From Plastoroseomonas arctica (GTDB lineage Bacteria; Pseudomonadota; Alphaproteobacteria; Acetobacterales; Acetobacteraceae), in the NCBI RefSeq assembly GCF_018128965.1, contig NZ_JAAEDH010000006.1:108024-172023 (forward strand): a stretch of DNA of 64,000 bases. The letters are read 5' to 3'. This document shows positions 26,367 to 35,498 of this stretch, piece by piece. Position 1 is the first letter of the stretch; each line of letters opens with the position of its first letter. The notes beneath the pieces are model-generated. The model saw only the letters and a program-made list of their open reading frames with translations. It was not told where the DNA came from and did no database searches. The position numbers were made by a program, and so were the translations under genes.

Positions 26367-27637
26367 GGGGTCGACCTCACTGCTTGTTCCTGGCCTCTCG
26401 GTTCCTGGGCGCCCTGCCCCTGCGGGGCAACGTCGCGCGTCTCGGGCATGCCCAGCCAGAACAGCGCCAGACCGCCGGCCGCGACACCGGCCAGGAACAG
26501 GAACGCCGCGCCGTAGCCATACCCCACGACGATCACGCCCGCGACGCCCGCCGAAAGCGCCGCGCCGATGCCCTGCGCCGTCGCGATCGCGCCCTGGCTC
26601 ACATTGAACCGCCCGGTCCCGCGGGTGAGGTCGGCGACGATGAGCGGGAAGAGCGCGCCGAAGATCCCCGCGCCAACGCCGTCGAGCAGCTGCACGCCCA
26701 CCAGCCAGTAGGGGTTGTCGGAGAACGGGTACAGCGCCCCGCGCAGGGCAAGGACCGCGAGTGCGACCAGGAAAATCGGCTTGCGGCCCCAGGCATCGGC
26801 CTTGGCACCCGTGATCATCGCGACCGGCACCATCACCGCCTGCGCGGCCACGATGCACACCGACATCAGCGTGGTGGCCAGCTCCTGGTTCACCAGGGCG
26901 AGCTTCTGGCCGACCAGCGGCAGCATCGCCGCATTGGCGAAGTGGAACAGCGTCGTGCAGGCCGCGAAGATCATCAGCGGGCGCGAGGCGATGATGGCGC
27001 GCCAGCCCGAGGGCTGGTCGTGGTGGCTGGGATCGGCGGCGTCCTCGGCGAGGCCGCGCGCCAGCTCATGGTCGATGGCCTCGGCGGGGATGGACAGCGT
27101 GGCAATGATGCTCGCGATGGCCATGGCGGCCATCAGCCAGAACACCGCGATGGGCCCGAAGAAATAGGCGGTCACACCGGCGATCGTCGCCGCCGTCGCG
27201 TTGCCGGCGTGGTTGAAGGCCTCGTTGCGCCCGACCCGGCGGCCGAACGCCTTGGGGCCAACGATGCCGAGCGTGATCGCGGCGACGGCCGGCGGGAACA
27301 CCGCCGCGGCGACCCCGGTGGCGGCCTGGGTGGCGGCGACGAACCAGAAGCTGTCGATGAAGGGCAGCACCAGCGACCCCGCCGTCACCGCCAGCGCAGC
27401 GACCACGATGGCCGCGCGCTTGGCAGTGGTGCCGTCGATCAACGCCCCGGCCGGCGTCTGCGCCACGATGCCCGCGATGGCGGCGACCGACATCACCGTC
27501 CCGATCGCCGCCGCGTCCCAATGCTGGACGACGAGGAGGTAGATCGCGAGGTAGGGCCCGAGCCCGTCGCGCACATCGGCGAGGAAGAAGTTCAGGGCAT
27601 CGAGCGGGCGCGCGGTACGCGGGCTGTCCGCCGCCAT
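26363..27637 (-). CDS. MFS transporter
   Basis: 424 residues from the ATG at 27635-27637 (a GTG lies one codon earlier). About 12 hydrophobic helices are visible, with the loop SIPAEAIDHELARGLAEDAA separating the two halves. DALNFFLADVRDGLGPYLAI at the N-terminus resembles MFS members annotated as drug or sugar exporters; substrate not predictable. Its start overlaps the DUF486 stop (TGATG), and its stop overlaps the HAD start, so three genes form one unit. Confidence 0.88.
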   Translation of the reverse strand: MAADSPRTARPLDALNFFLADVRDGLGPYLAIYLLVVQHWDAAAIGTVMSVAAIAGIVAQTPAGALIDGTTAKRAAIVVAALAVTAGSLVLPFIDSFWFVAATQAATGVAAAVFPPAVAAITLGIVGPKAFGRRVGRNEAFNHAGNATAATIAGVTAYFFGPIAVFWLMAAMAIASIIATLSIPAEAIDHELARGLAEDAADPSHHDQPSGWRAIIASRPLMIFAACTTLFHFANAAMLPLVGQKLALVNQELATTLMSVCIVAAQAVMVPVAMITGAKADAWGRKPIFLVALAVLALRGALYPFSDNPYWLVGVQLLDGVGAGIFGALFPLIVADLTRGTGRFNVSQGAIATAQGIGAALSAGVAGVIVVGYGYGAAFLFLAGVAAGGLALFWLGMPETRDVAPQGQGAQEPRGQEQAVRSTP

Positions 27638-27990
27638 CACAGCGGCCCCTTGAAGATGAAGAAGGCGCCGAGCGCGATGAAGCCGAAGCCGACCGCGTGG
27701 TTCCAGCTCAGCGTCTCACCGAGATAGGCGACGGAGAAGATCGCGAAGACGGAGAGGGTGATCACCTCCTGCATGGTCTTCAGCTCGGCGGCCGAATAGG
27801 CGCCGTAGCCGATGCGGTTGGCCGGCACCGCGAAGCAATACTCGACGAAGGCGATGCACCAGCTTGCGACGATGGCCATCCAGAGCGGCGAGGTGCGGTA
27901 CTTCAGATGCCCGTACCACGCGAAGGTCATGAAGACGTTCGACGCCACGAGCAGAAGGATGGGCAGGACCTTCGGCGAGGACCAGAACAT
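27637..27990 (-). CDS. DUF486 family small membrane protein (DMT-like)
   Basis: 117 residues from the ATG at 27988-27990. Four hydrophobic helices; the signature FMTFAWYGHLKY and SWCIAFVEYCFAVPANRIGY belongs to DUF486, a half-size relative of drug/metabolite transporters that probably works as a dimer. The last helix ends FFIFKGPL. Substrate unknown. It is first in the unit with the MFS and HAD genes. Confidence 0.88.
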   Translation of the reverse strand: MFWSSPKVLPILLLVASNVFMTFAWYGHLKYRTSPLWMAIVASWCIAFVEYCFAVPANRIGYGAYSAAELKTMQEVITLSVFAIFSVAYLGETLSWNHAVGFGFIALGAFFIFKGPL

Positions 27991-28016
27991 GGTGGCGCTC
28001 CTGGGGCTGAGGCCGG

Positions 28017-29093
28017 TCAAGGACGGGCCGGTTCGCGCACCTCAACGCCGATGGCGTCCGTGACGTTGCCGAAACCCTCGCGCGAAAGTGCCTCGGAGAG
28101 CTCGCGCTTGAGGCGCGGGATCAGCGCCGGCCCGTCATAGGCGAAGGCGCTGTAGAGCTGCACGAGCGAGGCGCCGGCCTTGATTTTTGTCAGTGCATCC
28201 GCCCCGTTCGCGACGCCGCCGACGCCGATGAGCGTGAGGCGGCCGCGCGCGATGCGGGCGACCCGGCGCAGCATCTCGGTCGAGGGAGCGAGCAGCGGGG
28301 CGCCCGAAAGACCACCGGTTTCGCCGCGATGCGGACTGCGCAGCGTCTCGGGCCGCGAAAGGGTGGTATTGGACACGATCAGCCCGGCGACGCCGCGCGT
28401 GAGGCAGGCGCTGACGATGGGGGCGAGCGCCTCCTCGGCGAGGTCGGGCGCGATCTTGACCAGGATGGGCGGCGTGCGCGGCAGCCTGGCCCGCGCCGCA
28501 CCGATGGCGTCCAGCACCTCGCCCAGGCTCTGCTCGCCCTGCAGGTCACGCAGGCCCGGGGTGTTGGGCGAGGAGATGTTGACCGTGACGAGGTCCGCAT
28601 GCGGGGCGAGGGCGGCGTAGAGCAGCGCATAGTCGGCCGCCTTCGCCATGCTGTCCTTGTTAATGCCGATATTGGCGCAAAGCGGTGCGGGCAACGGGCG
28701 CGGCAGCGTCGAGATCCGCGCGAGGAAGGCCGCGAGCCCTGCATTGTTGAAGCCCATGCGGTTGATCACCGCGCGGTCCTCGGCAAGCCGGAACAGGCGC
28801 GGCCGCGGATTGCCCGCCTGAGGGCGCGGGGTGACCGACCCGGCCTCGACCGCGCCGAACCCCAGCCGCATCAGCGGCAGGATGGCGCGGGCATCCTTGT
28901 CGAACCCCGCCGCGAGCATGATCGGGTTTGCGAAGCGCAGGCCGAGCGCGTGAGAGACCAGGCGGGGGTCCTCCGGCGCGGCGTCGCGGCCCGCCAGACC
29001 CCATTCCAATGCCGAAAGCGCAAGCCCGTGTGCGGTTTCGGGATCGAGGGCGCGCAGCAGTGGCGTGAGCGCGGAGGCAAGGGCGGGGGTCAT
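28017..29093 (-). CDS. pyrD: Dihydroorotate dehydrogenase (quinone)
   Basis: 358 residues from the ATG at 29091-29093. Class-2 enzyme: an N-terminal amphipathic membrane-binding helix pair (ALDPETAHGLALSALEWGL), FMN barrel motifs AAGFDKDARAI, NRMGFNNAG, and VNISSPNTPGLRDLQ that contains the catalytic-serine region. It oxidises dihydroorotate to orotate in pyrimidine synthesis and passes electrons to the quinone pool. It is divergent from the EamA gene. Confidence 0.96.
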   Translation of the reverse strand: MTPALASALTPLLRALDPETAHGLALSALEWGLAGRDAAPEDPRLVSHALGLRFANPIMLAAGFDKDARAILPLMRLGFGAVEAGSVTPRPQAGNPRPRLFRLAEDRAVINRMGFNNAGLAAFLARISTLPRPLPAPLCANIGINKDSMAKAADYALLYAALAPHADLVTVNISSPNTPGLRDLQGEQSLGEVLDAIGAARARLPRTPPILVKIAPDLAEEALAPIVSACLTRGVAGLIVSNTTLSRPETLRSPHRGETGGLSGAPLLAPSTEMLRRVARIARGRLTLIGVGGVANGADALTKIKAGASLVQLYSAFAYDGPALIPRLKRELSEALSREGFGNVTDAIGVEVREPARP

Positions 29094-29200
29094 CGCGGGC
29101 GCTTGTGCCCGAGCCGGCCGGTGAGCGGAAGGGGCGGCGCGTTGACCCGCCACACCACCGGCGGCAGAACCGCCCCGTCGCACGGGAACAGGAAAAGCGC

Positions 29201-30064
29201 GTGAACGGACCGGCCTGGCTGCTGGCCGCCATCGGGATGTGGTCGGTGCTGGATACGAACTCCAAGCTGCTCGCCGCCGGCTTCGGAGCAGGGCAGGTGC
29301 TGTTCCTGCGCCACGCGGTGATGCTCGCGCTGTTCCTCGCCGCGCGCGCGATCCGACCCGGCGCGGGCGGCACGCTGGCCTCCGCGTATCCCTGGCTGCA
29401 GGGGCTGCGGGCGATGGCGATGCTCGGCTCGGCCGCGGGGTTTTTCCTGGCCCTGCGCAGCCTGTCGCTCGCCGAGGGATACCTGGTGCATTTCACCGCG
29501 CCCTTCATGCTGCTCGGCATGGCCGCGCTGTTCCTGCGCGAATCGCTGCCAGGCCGCGCCTGGGCCTGGACGGCGGTGGGGTTCTGCGGCGTCGCCTTCG
29601 CGATCGTGCCGAGCCTCGGCGCCGGCGGCGCCTGGCAAGGCTATGCCTGGGCCTTCTTCGGGGCGTTCAACTACGCGGTCATCATGACCATCAACCGCCG
29701 CCTGCGCGCCGAAAGCAGCCTCGCCGGCGTGATCCTGTGGCCGAGCCTGCTGGGCGCGGCCGCCACCCTGCCCTTCATGCTGGCGGAATGGCGCACGCCA
29801 GGCCCGGCCGACGCAATACTTCTCGGCCTGAACGGCATAGTCTCCGCCGGCGCGATGGTCGCGATGTCGCTGGCCTTCCGCCACGCCAACGCAGCGCGCC
29901 TTGCACCCTTCGAATACGCTGCACTCATCTTCGCGGTGGGATTCGACATCACGATCTGGGGCGTGGTGCCCGCCTGGCAGGTGCTCGTCGGCGCAGCGGT
30001 GGTGGCGGCCGCGTGCCTGGCAAGCGAACGGGCGCGGCGTGAGGCGGCACTGCGGATGGCGTGA
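29201..30064 (+). CDS. EamA family (DMT) transporter
   Basis: 287 residues from GTG 29201, preceded by AGGAAAA at a good distance. Ten hydrophobic helices in two EamA repeats; GFGAGQVLFLRHAVMLALFL and the second-repeat block around FFGAFNYAVIMTINRRLR fit. These export metabolites or amino acids. The end of the gene meets the dispersed hairpin element at 30068. Specific substrate unknown. Confidence 0.87.
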   Translation: MNGPAWLLAAIGMWSVLDTNSKLLAAGFGAGQVLFLRHAVMLALFLAARAIRPGAGGTLASAYPWLQGLRAMAMLGSAAGFFLALRSLSLAEGYLVHFTAPFMLLGMAALFLRESLPGRAWAWTAVGFCGVAFAIVPSLGAGGAWQGYAWAFFGAFNYAVIMTINRRLRAESSLAGVILWPSLLGAAATLPFMLAEWRTPGPADAILLGLNGIVSAGAMVAMSLAFRHANAARLAPFEYAALIFAVGFDITIWGVVPAWQVLVGAAVVAAACLASERARREAALRMA

Positions 30065-30067
30065 GGC

Positions 30068-30359
30068 GAAGCAAGCATGGGGGCGCTGCCCCCAAACCCC
30101 CGCCGGGGATCGCGCCGATCCCCGGGCCCCTGCATGTGTTGGTCCTGGGCTTGGGGAGGGGTGTTTCATCGAGATGCGCCGGGGTTGGGAGGGGGCGCGT
30201 CGCGGGCGCTCCCGTGGAAATGGCACCGCCGGCGCCCCCTCCCCACCCCGGCTCGCCTCCGGCGAGATCCCCTTTCCAATCCCAAGAACCAACAGATGGA
30301 GGTCCAGGATCGACACGATCCTGGTGGGGGTTTGGGGGCAAAGCCCCCATGCTTTCTTC
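30068..30359. repeat. Full-length dispersed hairpin element (MITE/REP-like), copy 2
   Basis: It fills the gap between the convergent EamA and VIT1 genes. Left end GAAGCAAGCATGGGGGC, right end GCCCCCATGCTTTCTTC: near-perfect inverted ends of about 30 bp when the adjoining AAACCCCC is included. Inner stems: TGGGGGC/GCCCCCA (30078-30094), CCGGGGATCG/CGATCCCCGG (30103-30125), GGGAGGGGGCGC with GGCGCCCCCTCCC, CCAGGATCG/CGATCCTGG (30304-30324), TGGGGGC/GCCCCCA (30333-30349). The order matches copy 1. The 300-bp gap holds nothing else. Confidence 0.82.
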
Positions 30360-30364
30360 CTCCG

Positions 30365-31135
30365 CTACCCGCCGACCAGCTTCGCGATCCCGTACGCCAC
30401 GCTCGCAGCCAGCCCGCCGATCGCCAGCGTCTGCGCTGCCCCGCGCGTGGCCGGCAGTCCTGTCGCGCGCGCCTTCAGCCAACCGAAGCCGGTCAGTGCC
30501 AGTGCGGTCACGCAGGCCGAGACGATCAGCGCGCTGACGGTGTCGGTCATGACGATGTAGGGCGCGAGCGGGATCATCCCGCCCACCACATAGGCGCCGC
30601 CGATGGTCACGGCCGATTGCGCCGCGCGACCTGGCTGCGGCTCCTGAAGGTCGAGTTCGAAGCGCATCATGAAGTCCACCCAGCGGCGGCGGTCAGCGCA
30701 GATGCTGTCCACCGCCAGGCGCAGGGCGTCTCCGCGCACGCCGTAGCGGTGCAGGATCGCAGCCACCTCCCAGCGTTCGCGGTCGGTGTAGTCGTGGGTT
30801 TCCTGCTCCTCGCGCTGGCGCTCGGCGACGTAGTGCTCGGCATCGGTGCGCGCGGCGAGATAGCCGCCGAGGCCCATGGCGACGCACCCGGCGGCGATCT
30901 CGGCGAGGCCCGCGGTCACGATCAGGGTGTTGCCGGCGACCGCGCCGGTGAGCCCCGCGGCCAACGCGAAGGGCACCGTCAGGCCATCGGCCATGCCGAT
31001 CACCAGGTCTCGCACGGTCTCGGAGGCGGTGAAGTGGTGCTCCTCGTGCGGCGGGCCCGGCGGCATCGGCCATAGCCCGTCACGGGTTGGGCTTTCCTCG
31101 ATGGTGTCGGTCGCGGCTGGGTCGGATGGGGGCAT
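30365..31135 (-). CDS. VIT1/CCC1-type iron/manganese transporter
   Basis: 256 residues from the ATG at 31133-31135. A His/Glu N-terminus (PPHEEHHFTASE at 28-39), first helix GMADGLTVPFALAAGLTGA, then a charged cytosolic loop (HYVAERQREEQETHDYTDRE) that in this family binds metal, and three further helices near the C-terminus. It exports or stores Fe(II)/Mn(II). The strong hairpin at 31154-31191 lies just upstream of the start, in its likely leader. Confidence 0.85.
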   Translation of the reverse strand: MPPSDPAATDTIEESPTRDGLWPMPPGPPHEEHHFTASETVRDLVIGMADGLTVPFALAAGLTGAVAGNTLIVTAGLAEIAAGCVAMGLGGYLAARTDAEHYVAERQREEQETHDYTDRERWEVAAILHRYGVRGDALRLAVDSICADRRRWVDFMMRFELDLQEPQPGRAAQSAVTIGGAYVVGGMIPLAPYIVMTDTVSALIVSACVTALALTGFGWLKARATGLPATRGAAQTLAIGGLAASVAYGIAKLVGG

Positions 31136-31153
31136 GGGCGCAGTATAGGCGGC

Positions 31154-31191
31154 GCCGCCGCCGCGCGCGACCTTCAGCGCGCGGCGGCGGC
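31154..31191. other. 15-bp perfect GC hairpin between VIT1-type gene and tkt
   Basis: Arms GCCGCCGCCGCGCGC (31154-31168) and GCGCGCGGCGGCGGC (31177-31191) pair perfectly across an 8-base loop GACCTTCA. It lies 19 bp upstream of the VIT1-type start and would be in its 5' leader, or in the tkt promoter region on the other strand. No U tract follows, so it is not an ordinary terminator. Confidence 0.5.
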
Positions 31192-31332
31192 CGGGTGGCG
31201 GGAGCGGCGCCGCCATTCGGGACGATCTTGGCGGGCGGCAGGGCGGGGACGCGGCAGGGCGCCTGATTTGCCGCCGCGGCGCGGGAGTTCTATAGCGGCG
31301 CCGCCCCTGACATCCCCGAGGTCCATCGCCCC

Positions 31333-33396
31333 TTGGCCACCACCGAACCCGATTCTCTCCCGTCGAACACGGCGTCGGCGCAAGCCAGGAACCCGGCGCT
31401 GGCGCACCAGGCCGCCATCCTGGCGCGTCCTGCCGGCGAGGCGCGGCGCATGGCCGACTGCATCCGCGCGCTGGCCATCGACGCCGTCGAGGCCGCCAAA
31501 TCCGGCCACCCCGGCATGCCGATGGGCATGGCGGACGCCGCGACGGCGCTGTTCGATGGCTTCGTGAAGTTCGACGCGGCGGACCCGCGCTGGCCCGACC
31601 GCGACCGCTTCGTGCTCTCCGCCGGGCATGGATCGATGCTGCTCTACGCGCTGCTGCACCTGACCGGACATGCCGGGATGGGCGTCGAGCAGCTCAAGCA
31701 GTTTCGCCAGCTGCATTCCCCCGCCGCAGGGCACCCCGAGTTCGGCGAGCATCCGGGCATCGAGACCACGACCGGCCCGCTCGGCCAGGGCCTGGCGACC
31801 GCCGTGGGCATGGCGATGGCGGAGCGGCTGCTGGCCGCGCGTTTCGGCAAGTCCCTGGTGGACCACCGCACCTGGGTGATCGCCTCGGACGGCGACCTGC
31901 AGGAAGGGATCAGCCACGAGGCGGCGTCGCTGGCGGGGCACCTGGCCCTGGCGAAGCTGACGGTACTTTGGGACGACAATTCCATCTCCATCGATGGCGA
32001 TACCGCGCTGTCCTTCACCGATGACACGCTCAAGCGCTTCTCCGCGTATGGCTGGTCCACGCGGCGGGTCGACGGGCATGACCCCACGGCCGTCGCCGCC
32101 GCGCTGGCCTGGGCGCAGCGCTCGCGCCGGCCGACGCTGATCGCCTGCCGGACGATCATCGGGTTCTCGGCGCCGTCCAAGGCCGGCACCGCCGGCAGCC
32201 ATGGCGCACCGCTCGGTGCCGCCGAGGCGGAGGGCGCCAAATCCGCGCTGGGCTGGAACCACGGCCCCTTCGAGATCCCCGAGGGCCTGCGCGAGCGCTG
32301 GGAAGCCGTCGGCCGCCGCGGCGCCGGCACCCGACGTTCCTGGCTCAAGCGCCTCGCTAACCACCCGCAGCGCGAGGAATTCGAACGCGCCATCGCCGGC
32401 AAGCTGCCGGAGGGCTGGCACCTGCCGCTCGCCGCGCTCCGCGCCCAGCACGCCGAGCAGAAGCCCAAGATCGCGACCCGCATCGCCAGCCAGAAGGCCC
32501 TCGAAGCCCTGGTGCCCGCGATCGCGGAGATGGTTGGCGGGTCGGCGGACCTCACCGGGTCGAACAACACCAACGTGAAGGGCGTGGCCTCGGTCACGCC
32601 GGGCAACTTTGCCGGCCGTTACATCCATTATGGCGTGCGCGAGCACGGCATGGCGGCTGCGATGAACGGCATGGCGCTGCATGGCGGCATCATCCCCTAT
32701 TCGGGCACCTTCCTCGTCTTCTCCGACTACATGCGCCCGGCCATTCGTCTCGCCGCACTGATGCGCCAGCGCGTGATCCACGTGCTGACGCATGACTCCA
32801 TCGGCCTGGGCGAGGACGGGCCGACGCACCAGCCCGTCGAGCACCTGGCCAGCTTCCGCGCCATGCCCAACGTCTTCGTCTTCCGCCCCGGTGACGCGAT
32901 GGAGACCGCGGAGTGCTGGGAACTTGCGATAAAGCGCGCCGACGGCCCTTCCCTGCTCGCTCTCTCGCGGCAGAACCTCCCCGCACTCCGTTCCGACGCC
33001 GGCGAGAACCGCTGCGCCCGCGGCGGGTATGTGCTGGAAGAAGCGAGCGGCCCGCGCCGCGCCACGCTCATCGCCACGGGGTCCGAGCTGCATCTGGCCG
33101 TCGCCGCCCGCGTGACACTGGAAGCCGAGGGAATCGGGACCGCCGTGGTGTCCCTGCCGTGCTGGGAACTCTTCGCGCTGCAGGACGCGAGCTATCGCGA
33201 GGACGTGCTCGGCTCGGGGTTGCGCGTGGGGGTCGAGGCGCTGATCGGCTTCGGCTGGGACCGCTGGCTGGGGCCGGAGGGGGTCTTCATCGGCATGGCA
33301 GGCTTCGGTGCGAGCGCCCCGGCCGAGGCCCTGTTCAAGCATTTCGGGATCACGGTGGAAGCGGTGGTTGCCGCGGTGAAGAAGCGGGTCGAGTAA
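31333..33396 (+). CDS. tkt: Transketolase
   Basis: 687 residues from TTG 31333 (no ATG or GTG fits better upstream of [20 protein letters not shown]). Thiamine-diphosphate motif [20 protein letters not shown] through [32 protein letters not shown] upstream and [18 protein letters not shown] in the central domain are characteristic. It moves two-carbon units in the pentose phosphate pathway. gap and pgk follow, but a cation-efflux gene lies in between, and a repeat-family hairpin follows the stop. Confidence 0.96.
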   Translation: MATTEPDSLPSNTASAQARNPALAHQAAILARPAGEARRMADCIRALAIDAVEAAKSGHPGMPMGMADAATALFDGFVKFDAADPRWPDRDRFVLSAGHGSMLLYALLHLTGHAGMGVEQLKQFRQLHSPAAGHPEFGEHPGIETTTGPLGQGLATAVGMAMAERLLAARFGKSLVDHRTWVIASDGDLQEGISHEAASLAGHLALAKLTVLWDDNSISIDGDTALSFTDDTLKRFSAYGWSTRRVDGHDPTAVAAALAWAQRSRRPTLIACRTIIGFSAPSKAGTAGSHGAPLGAAEAEGAKSALGWNHGPFEIPEGLRERWEAVGRRGAGTRRSWLKRLANHPQREEFERAIAGKLPEGWHLPLAALRAQHAEQKPKIATRIASQKALEALVPAIAEMVGGSADLTGSNNTNVKGVASVTPGNFAGRYIHYGVREHGMAAAMNGMALHGGIIPYSGTFLVFSDYMRPAIRLAALMRQRVIHVLTHDSIGLGEDGPTHQPVEHLASFRAMPNVFVFRPGDAMETAECWELAIKRADGPSLLALSRQNLPALRSDAGENRCARGGYVLEEASGPRRATLIATGSELHLAVAARVTLEAEGIGTAVVSLPCWELFALQDASYREDVLGSGLRVGVEALIGFGWDRWLGPEGVFIGMAGFGASAPAEALFKHFGITVEAVVAAVKKRVE

Positions 33397-33475
33397 GGCT
33401 GGGAATCCCCCGGGTCCTGGCTGCCGAGCCAGCGCCGCCCTGAACCACCGCCGCTGACCTCCCAGCCCGAACCAA

Positions 33476-33530
33476 AAATCAAAAAAGAAGAATGGGGGTT
33501 TGGGGGAAATTCATTTCCCCCATGCTGTCG
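33476..33530. terminator. Repeat-family hairpin downstream of tkt
   Basis: AT tract AAAAATCAAAAAAGAAGAA then TGGGGGAAAT (33501-33510) paired with ATTTCCCCCA (33513-33522) and ATGCTGTCGTC. Same layout as at 2626 and 50268. Its T-rich side points leftward, although no minus-strand gene reads into it, so it may be a remnant end of the dispersed element rather than a functional terminator. The rest of 33397-33606 shows no gene. Confidence 0.55.
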
Positions 33531-33606
33531 TCCGAACGGCCTTCCGCAATAGTATAGCCCGCCCCTGCATCCCCATTCTTCCATCCTGGATACGGGAGCC
33601 AATGCG

Positions 33607-34251
33607 ATGGCGGGTTGCGGGCATCATCACGACACGACCTTCGACGGTGTGTCCGCCGACTATCGGCGTCGGCTTTGGCTCGTCATTGCCATCAATGCCG
33701 GCACGTTCGGCGTGGAGGTGGTGGGCGGCGCGCTGGCGGGGTCGCTCGCGCTCCAGGCGGATGCGCTGGATTTCGCGGCGGATGCGGCGACCTATGGGTT
33801 GTCCCTCGCGGTGATCGGCGCGGCGGCGGCCATCCGGTCGCGCGCGGCGATGGCGAAGGCGGTGAGCCTGTTGCTGATGGGGGCCTGGGTGTTCGGCGCG
33901 ACGGCCTGGGCGGTGTTCGGCACCGGCGTGCCGCGGGCGGACATCATGGGCGGCATCGGCGTGATGGCGCTGGCTGCGAACCTGCTGAGCGTGCTCGTGC
34001 TGGCCCGCTACAAGGATGGGGATGCGAATGTGCGGTCCGTCTGGCTGTGCTCGCGCAATGACGCGATCGGCAATGTGGCGGTGATGCTGGCGGCGGTGGG
34101 CGTGTGGCTGACGGGCACGCCCTGGCCGGACCTGGTGGTGGCGGGGATCATGGCGGGGCTGTTCCTGACCTCCTCGGTCTCGATCCTGCGCCAGGCGAGC
34201 CGGGAGCTGCGCACGGGAATCGTCGACCCGCACGCAGGGCACGCTCATTAG
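33607..34251 (+). CDS. Cation diffusion facilitator-like transporter, short form
   Basis: 214 residues with six hydrophobic helices. N-terminal metal-binding GCGHHHD (3-9). The helix-2 site appears as LQADALDFAADAATYG and the helix-5 site as CSRNDAIGN, replacing the usual HxxxD/HxxxD pairs with D/D and N/D. It lacks the cytoplasmic C-terminal domain of ZitB/FieF. It ends RTGIVDPHAGHAH. Likely Zn, Co or similar efflux, but the altered site makes the metal uncertain. Confidence 0.8.
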   Translation: MAGCGHHHDTTFDGVSADYRRRLWLVIAINAGTFGVEVVGGALAGSLALQADALDFAADAATYGLSLAVIGAAAAIRSRAAMAKAVSLLLMGAWVFGATAWAVFGTGVPRADIMGGIGVMALAANLLSVLVLARYKDGDANVRSVWLCSRNDAIGNVAVMLAAVGVWLTGTPWPDLVVAGIMAGLFLTSSVSILRQASRELRTGIVDPHAGHAH

Positions 34252-34448
34252 AATTTGGCCATGCGCCCTGCGCATGACCGCCACCGTGGACCGGTTTCGC
34301 CCGCGGCGCTGGTTGCCGCCACCTTTCGCCTGCGCCATCTTCCCGCCGGATTCGGACTGTAGCGCGCCCGTCATGAGGATTGCCCGGTTATGGGCGTCAT
34401 GACGGTCGCGCCACGGATGCGCGGGACAACACAGAGGATTTGCAGGCC

Positions 34449-35468
34449 ATGGCCGTGAAGGTCGCCATCAACGGGTTCGGGCGCATCGGGCGCCTGGTGC
34501 TGCGCGCCATGATCGAGAGCGGGCGGACGGATGTGGAATGCGTCGCCATCAACGACCTCGGCTCGGTCGAGGCGAATGCGCATCTATTCAAGTATGACAG
34601 CGTGCATGGCCGCTTCGACGGCACCGTGACCGTCGAGGGCCAGACCATCACCATCACCCGCGGCGGGCGCACCTATGGGCCGATCACGGTCAGCGCCCAG
34701 CGCGACCCGTCGCAGGTGCCGTTCCAGGGCGTGGATGTGGCGCTGGAATGCACCGGCATCTTCACGAGCAAGGAAAAGGCCGGGGCGCTGATCAAGGCCG
34801 GTGCACGCAAGGTGCTGATCTCCGCACCCGGCGAGGATGCGGACGCGACCATCGTGTTCGGCGTGAACCACAAGGCGCTGACGCGGGACATGACCATCGT
34901 GTCCAACGCGTCCTGCACCACGAACTGCCTCGCGCCCCTGGCCTATGTGCTGGACAACGCCTTTGGCGTGCTGCGCGGCTACATGGTGACAATCCATGCC
35001 TATACCGGCGACCAGAACACGGTCGACACGCTGCACAAGGACCTCCGCCGCGCGCGCGCCGCGGGCGTGTCCATGATCCCGACCAGCACGGGCGCGGCGA
35101 AGGCCGTGGGCCTGGTGCTGCCGCAGCTGAACGGCAAGCTCGACGGCACCTCCATCCGCGTGCCAGTGCCGGACGTGTCGGTGGTCTCGCTCGACGTGAA
35201 CCTGCGCACCGAAGGCGTGACGAAGGACATGGTCAACGCCGCGATGAAGGCTGCTGCCGAGGGCGAGCTCAAGGGCATCCTCGACTACACGACCGAACAG
35301 CTGGTTAGCGTGGACTTCTATACCAACCCGGCCAGCTGCACCTTCGATGCGACGCAGACGCAGAGCCTCGATGGCGGCGCAATGGTCCGCGTCATGGGCT
35401 GGTACGACAATGAGTGGGGTTTCTCGAACCGCATGAGCGACACCGCGGCCTTGTTCGGCAGCCTCTGA
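34449..35468 (+). CDS. gap: Glyceraldehyde-3-phosphate dehydrogenase, type I
   Basis: 339 residues from the ATG at 34449. NAD-binding [14 protein letters not shown] at the N-terminus; catalytic [13 protein letters not shown] with the active Cys near residue 155; [20 protein letters not shown] in the C-terminal domain. Glycolysis/gluconeogenesis, oxidising G3P to 1,3-bisphosphoglycerate. pgk follows after 30 bp, so substrate hand-off genes are adjacent. Confidence 0.97.
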   Translation: MAVKVAINGFGRIGRLVLRAMIESGRTDVECVAINDLGSVEANAHLFKYDSVHGRFDGTVTVEGQTITITRGGRTYGPITVSAQRDPSQVPFQGVDVALECTGIFTSKEKAGALIKAGARKVLISAPGEDADATIVFGVNHKALTRDMTIVSNASCTTNCLAPLAYVLDNAFGVLRGYMVTIHAYTGDQNTVDTLHKDLRRARAAGVSMIPTSTGAAKAVGLVLPQLNGKLDGTSIRVPVPDVSVVSLDVNLRTEGVTKDMVNAAMKAAAEGELKGILDYTTEQLVSVDFYTNPASCTFDATQTQSLDGGAMVRVMGWYDNEWGFSNRMSDTAALFGSL

Positions 35469-35498
35469 ACCCCAAAGCCTGAGATCGAGTGGATAGAG

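Noticed and set aside
31174..33342. 722-codon minus-strand frame opposite tkt
   Set aside because: Composition is typical of antisense shadows in GC-rich DNA; the plus strand is unmistakable transketolase.
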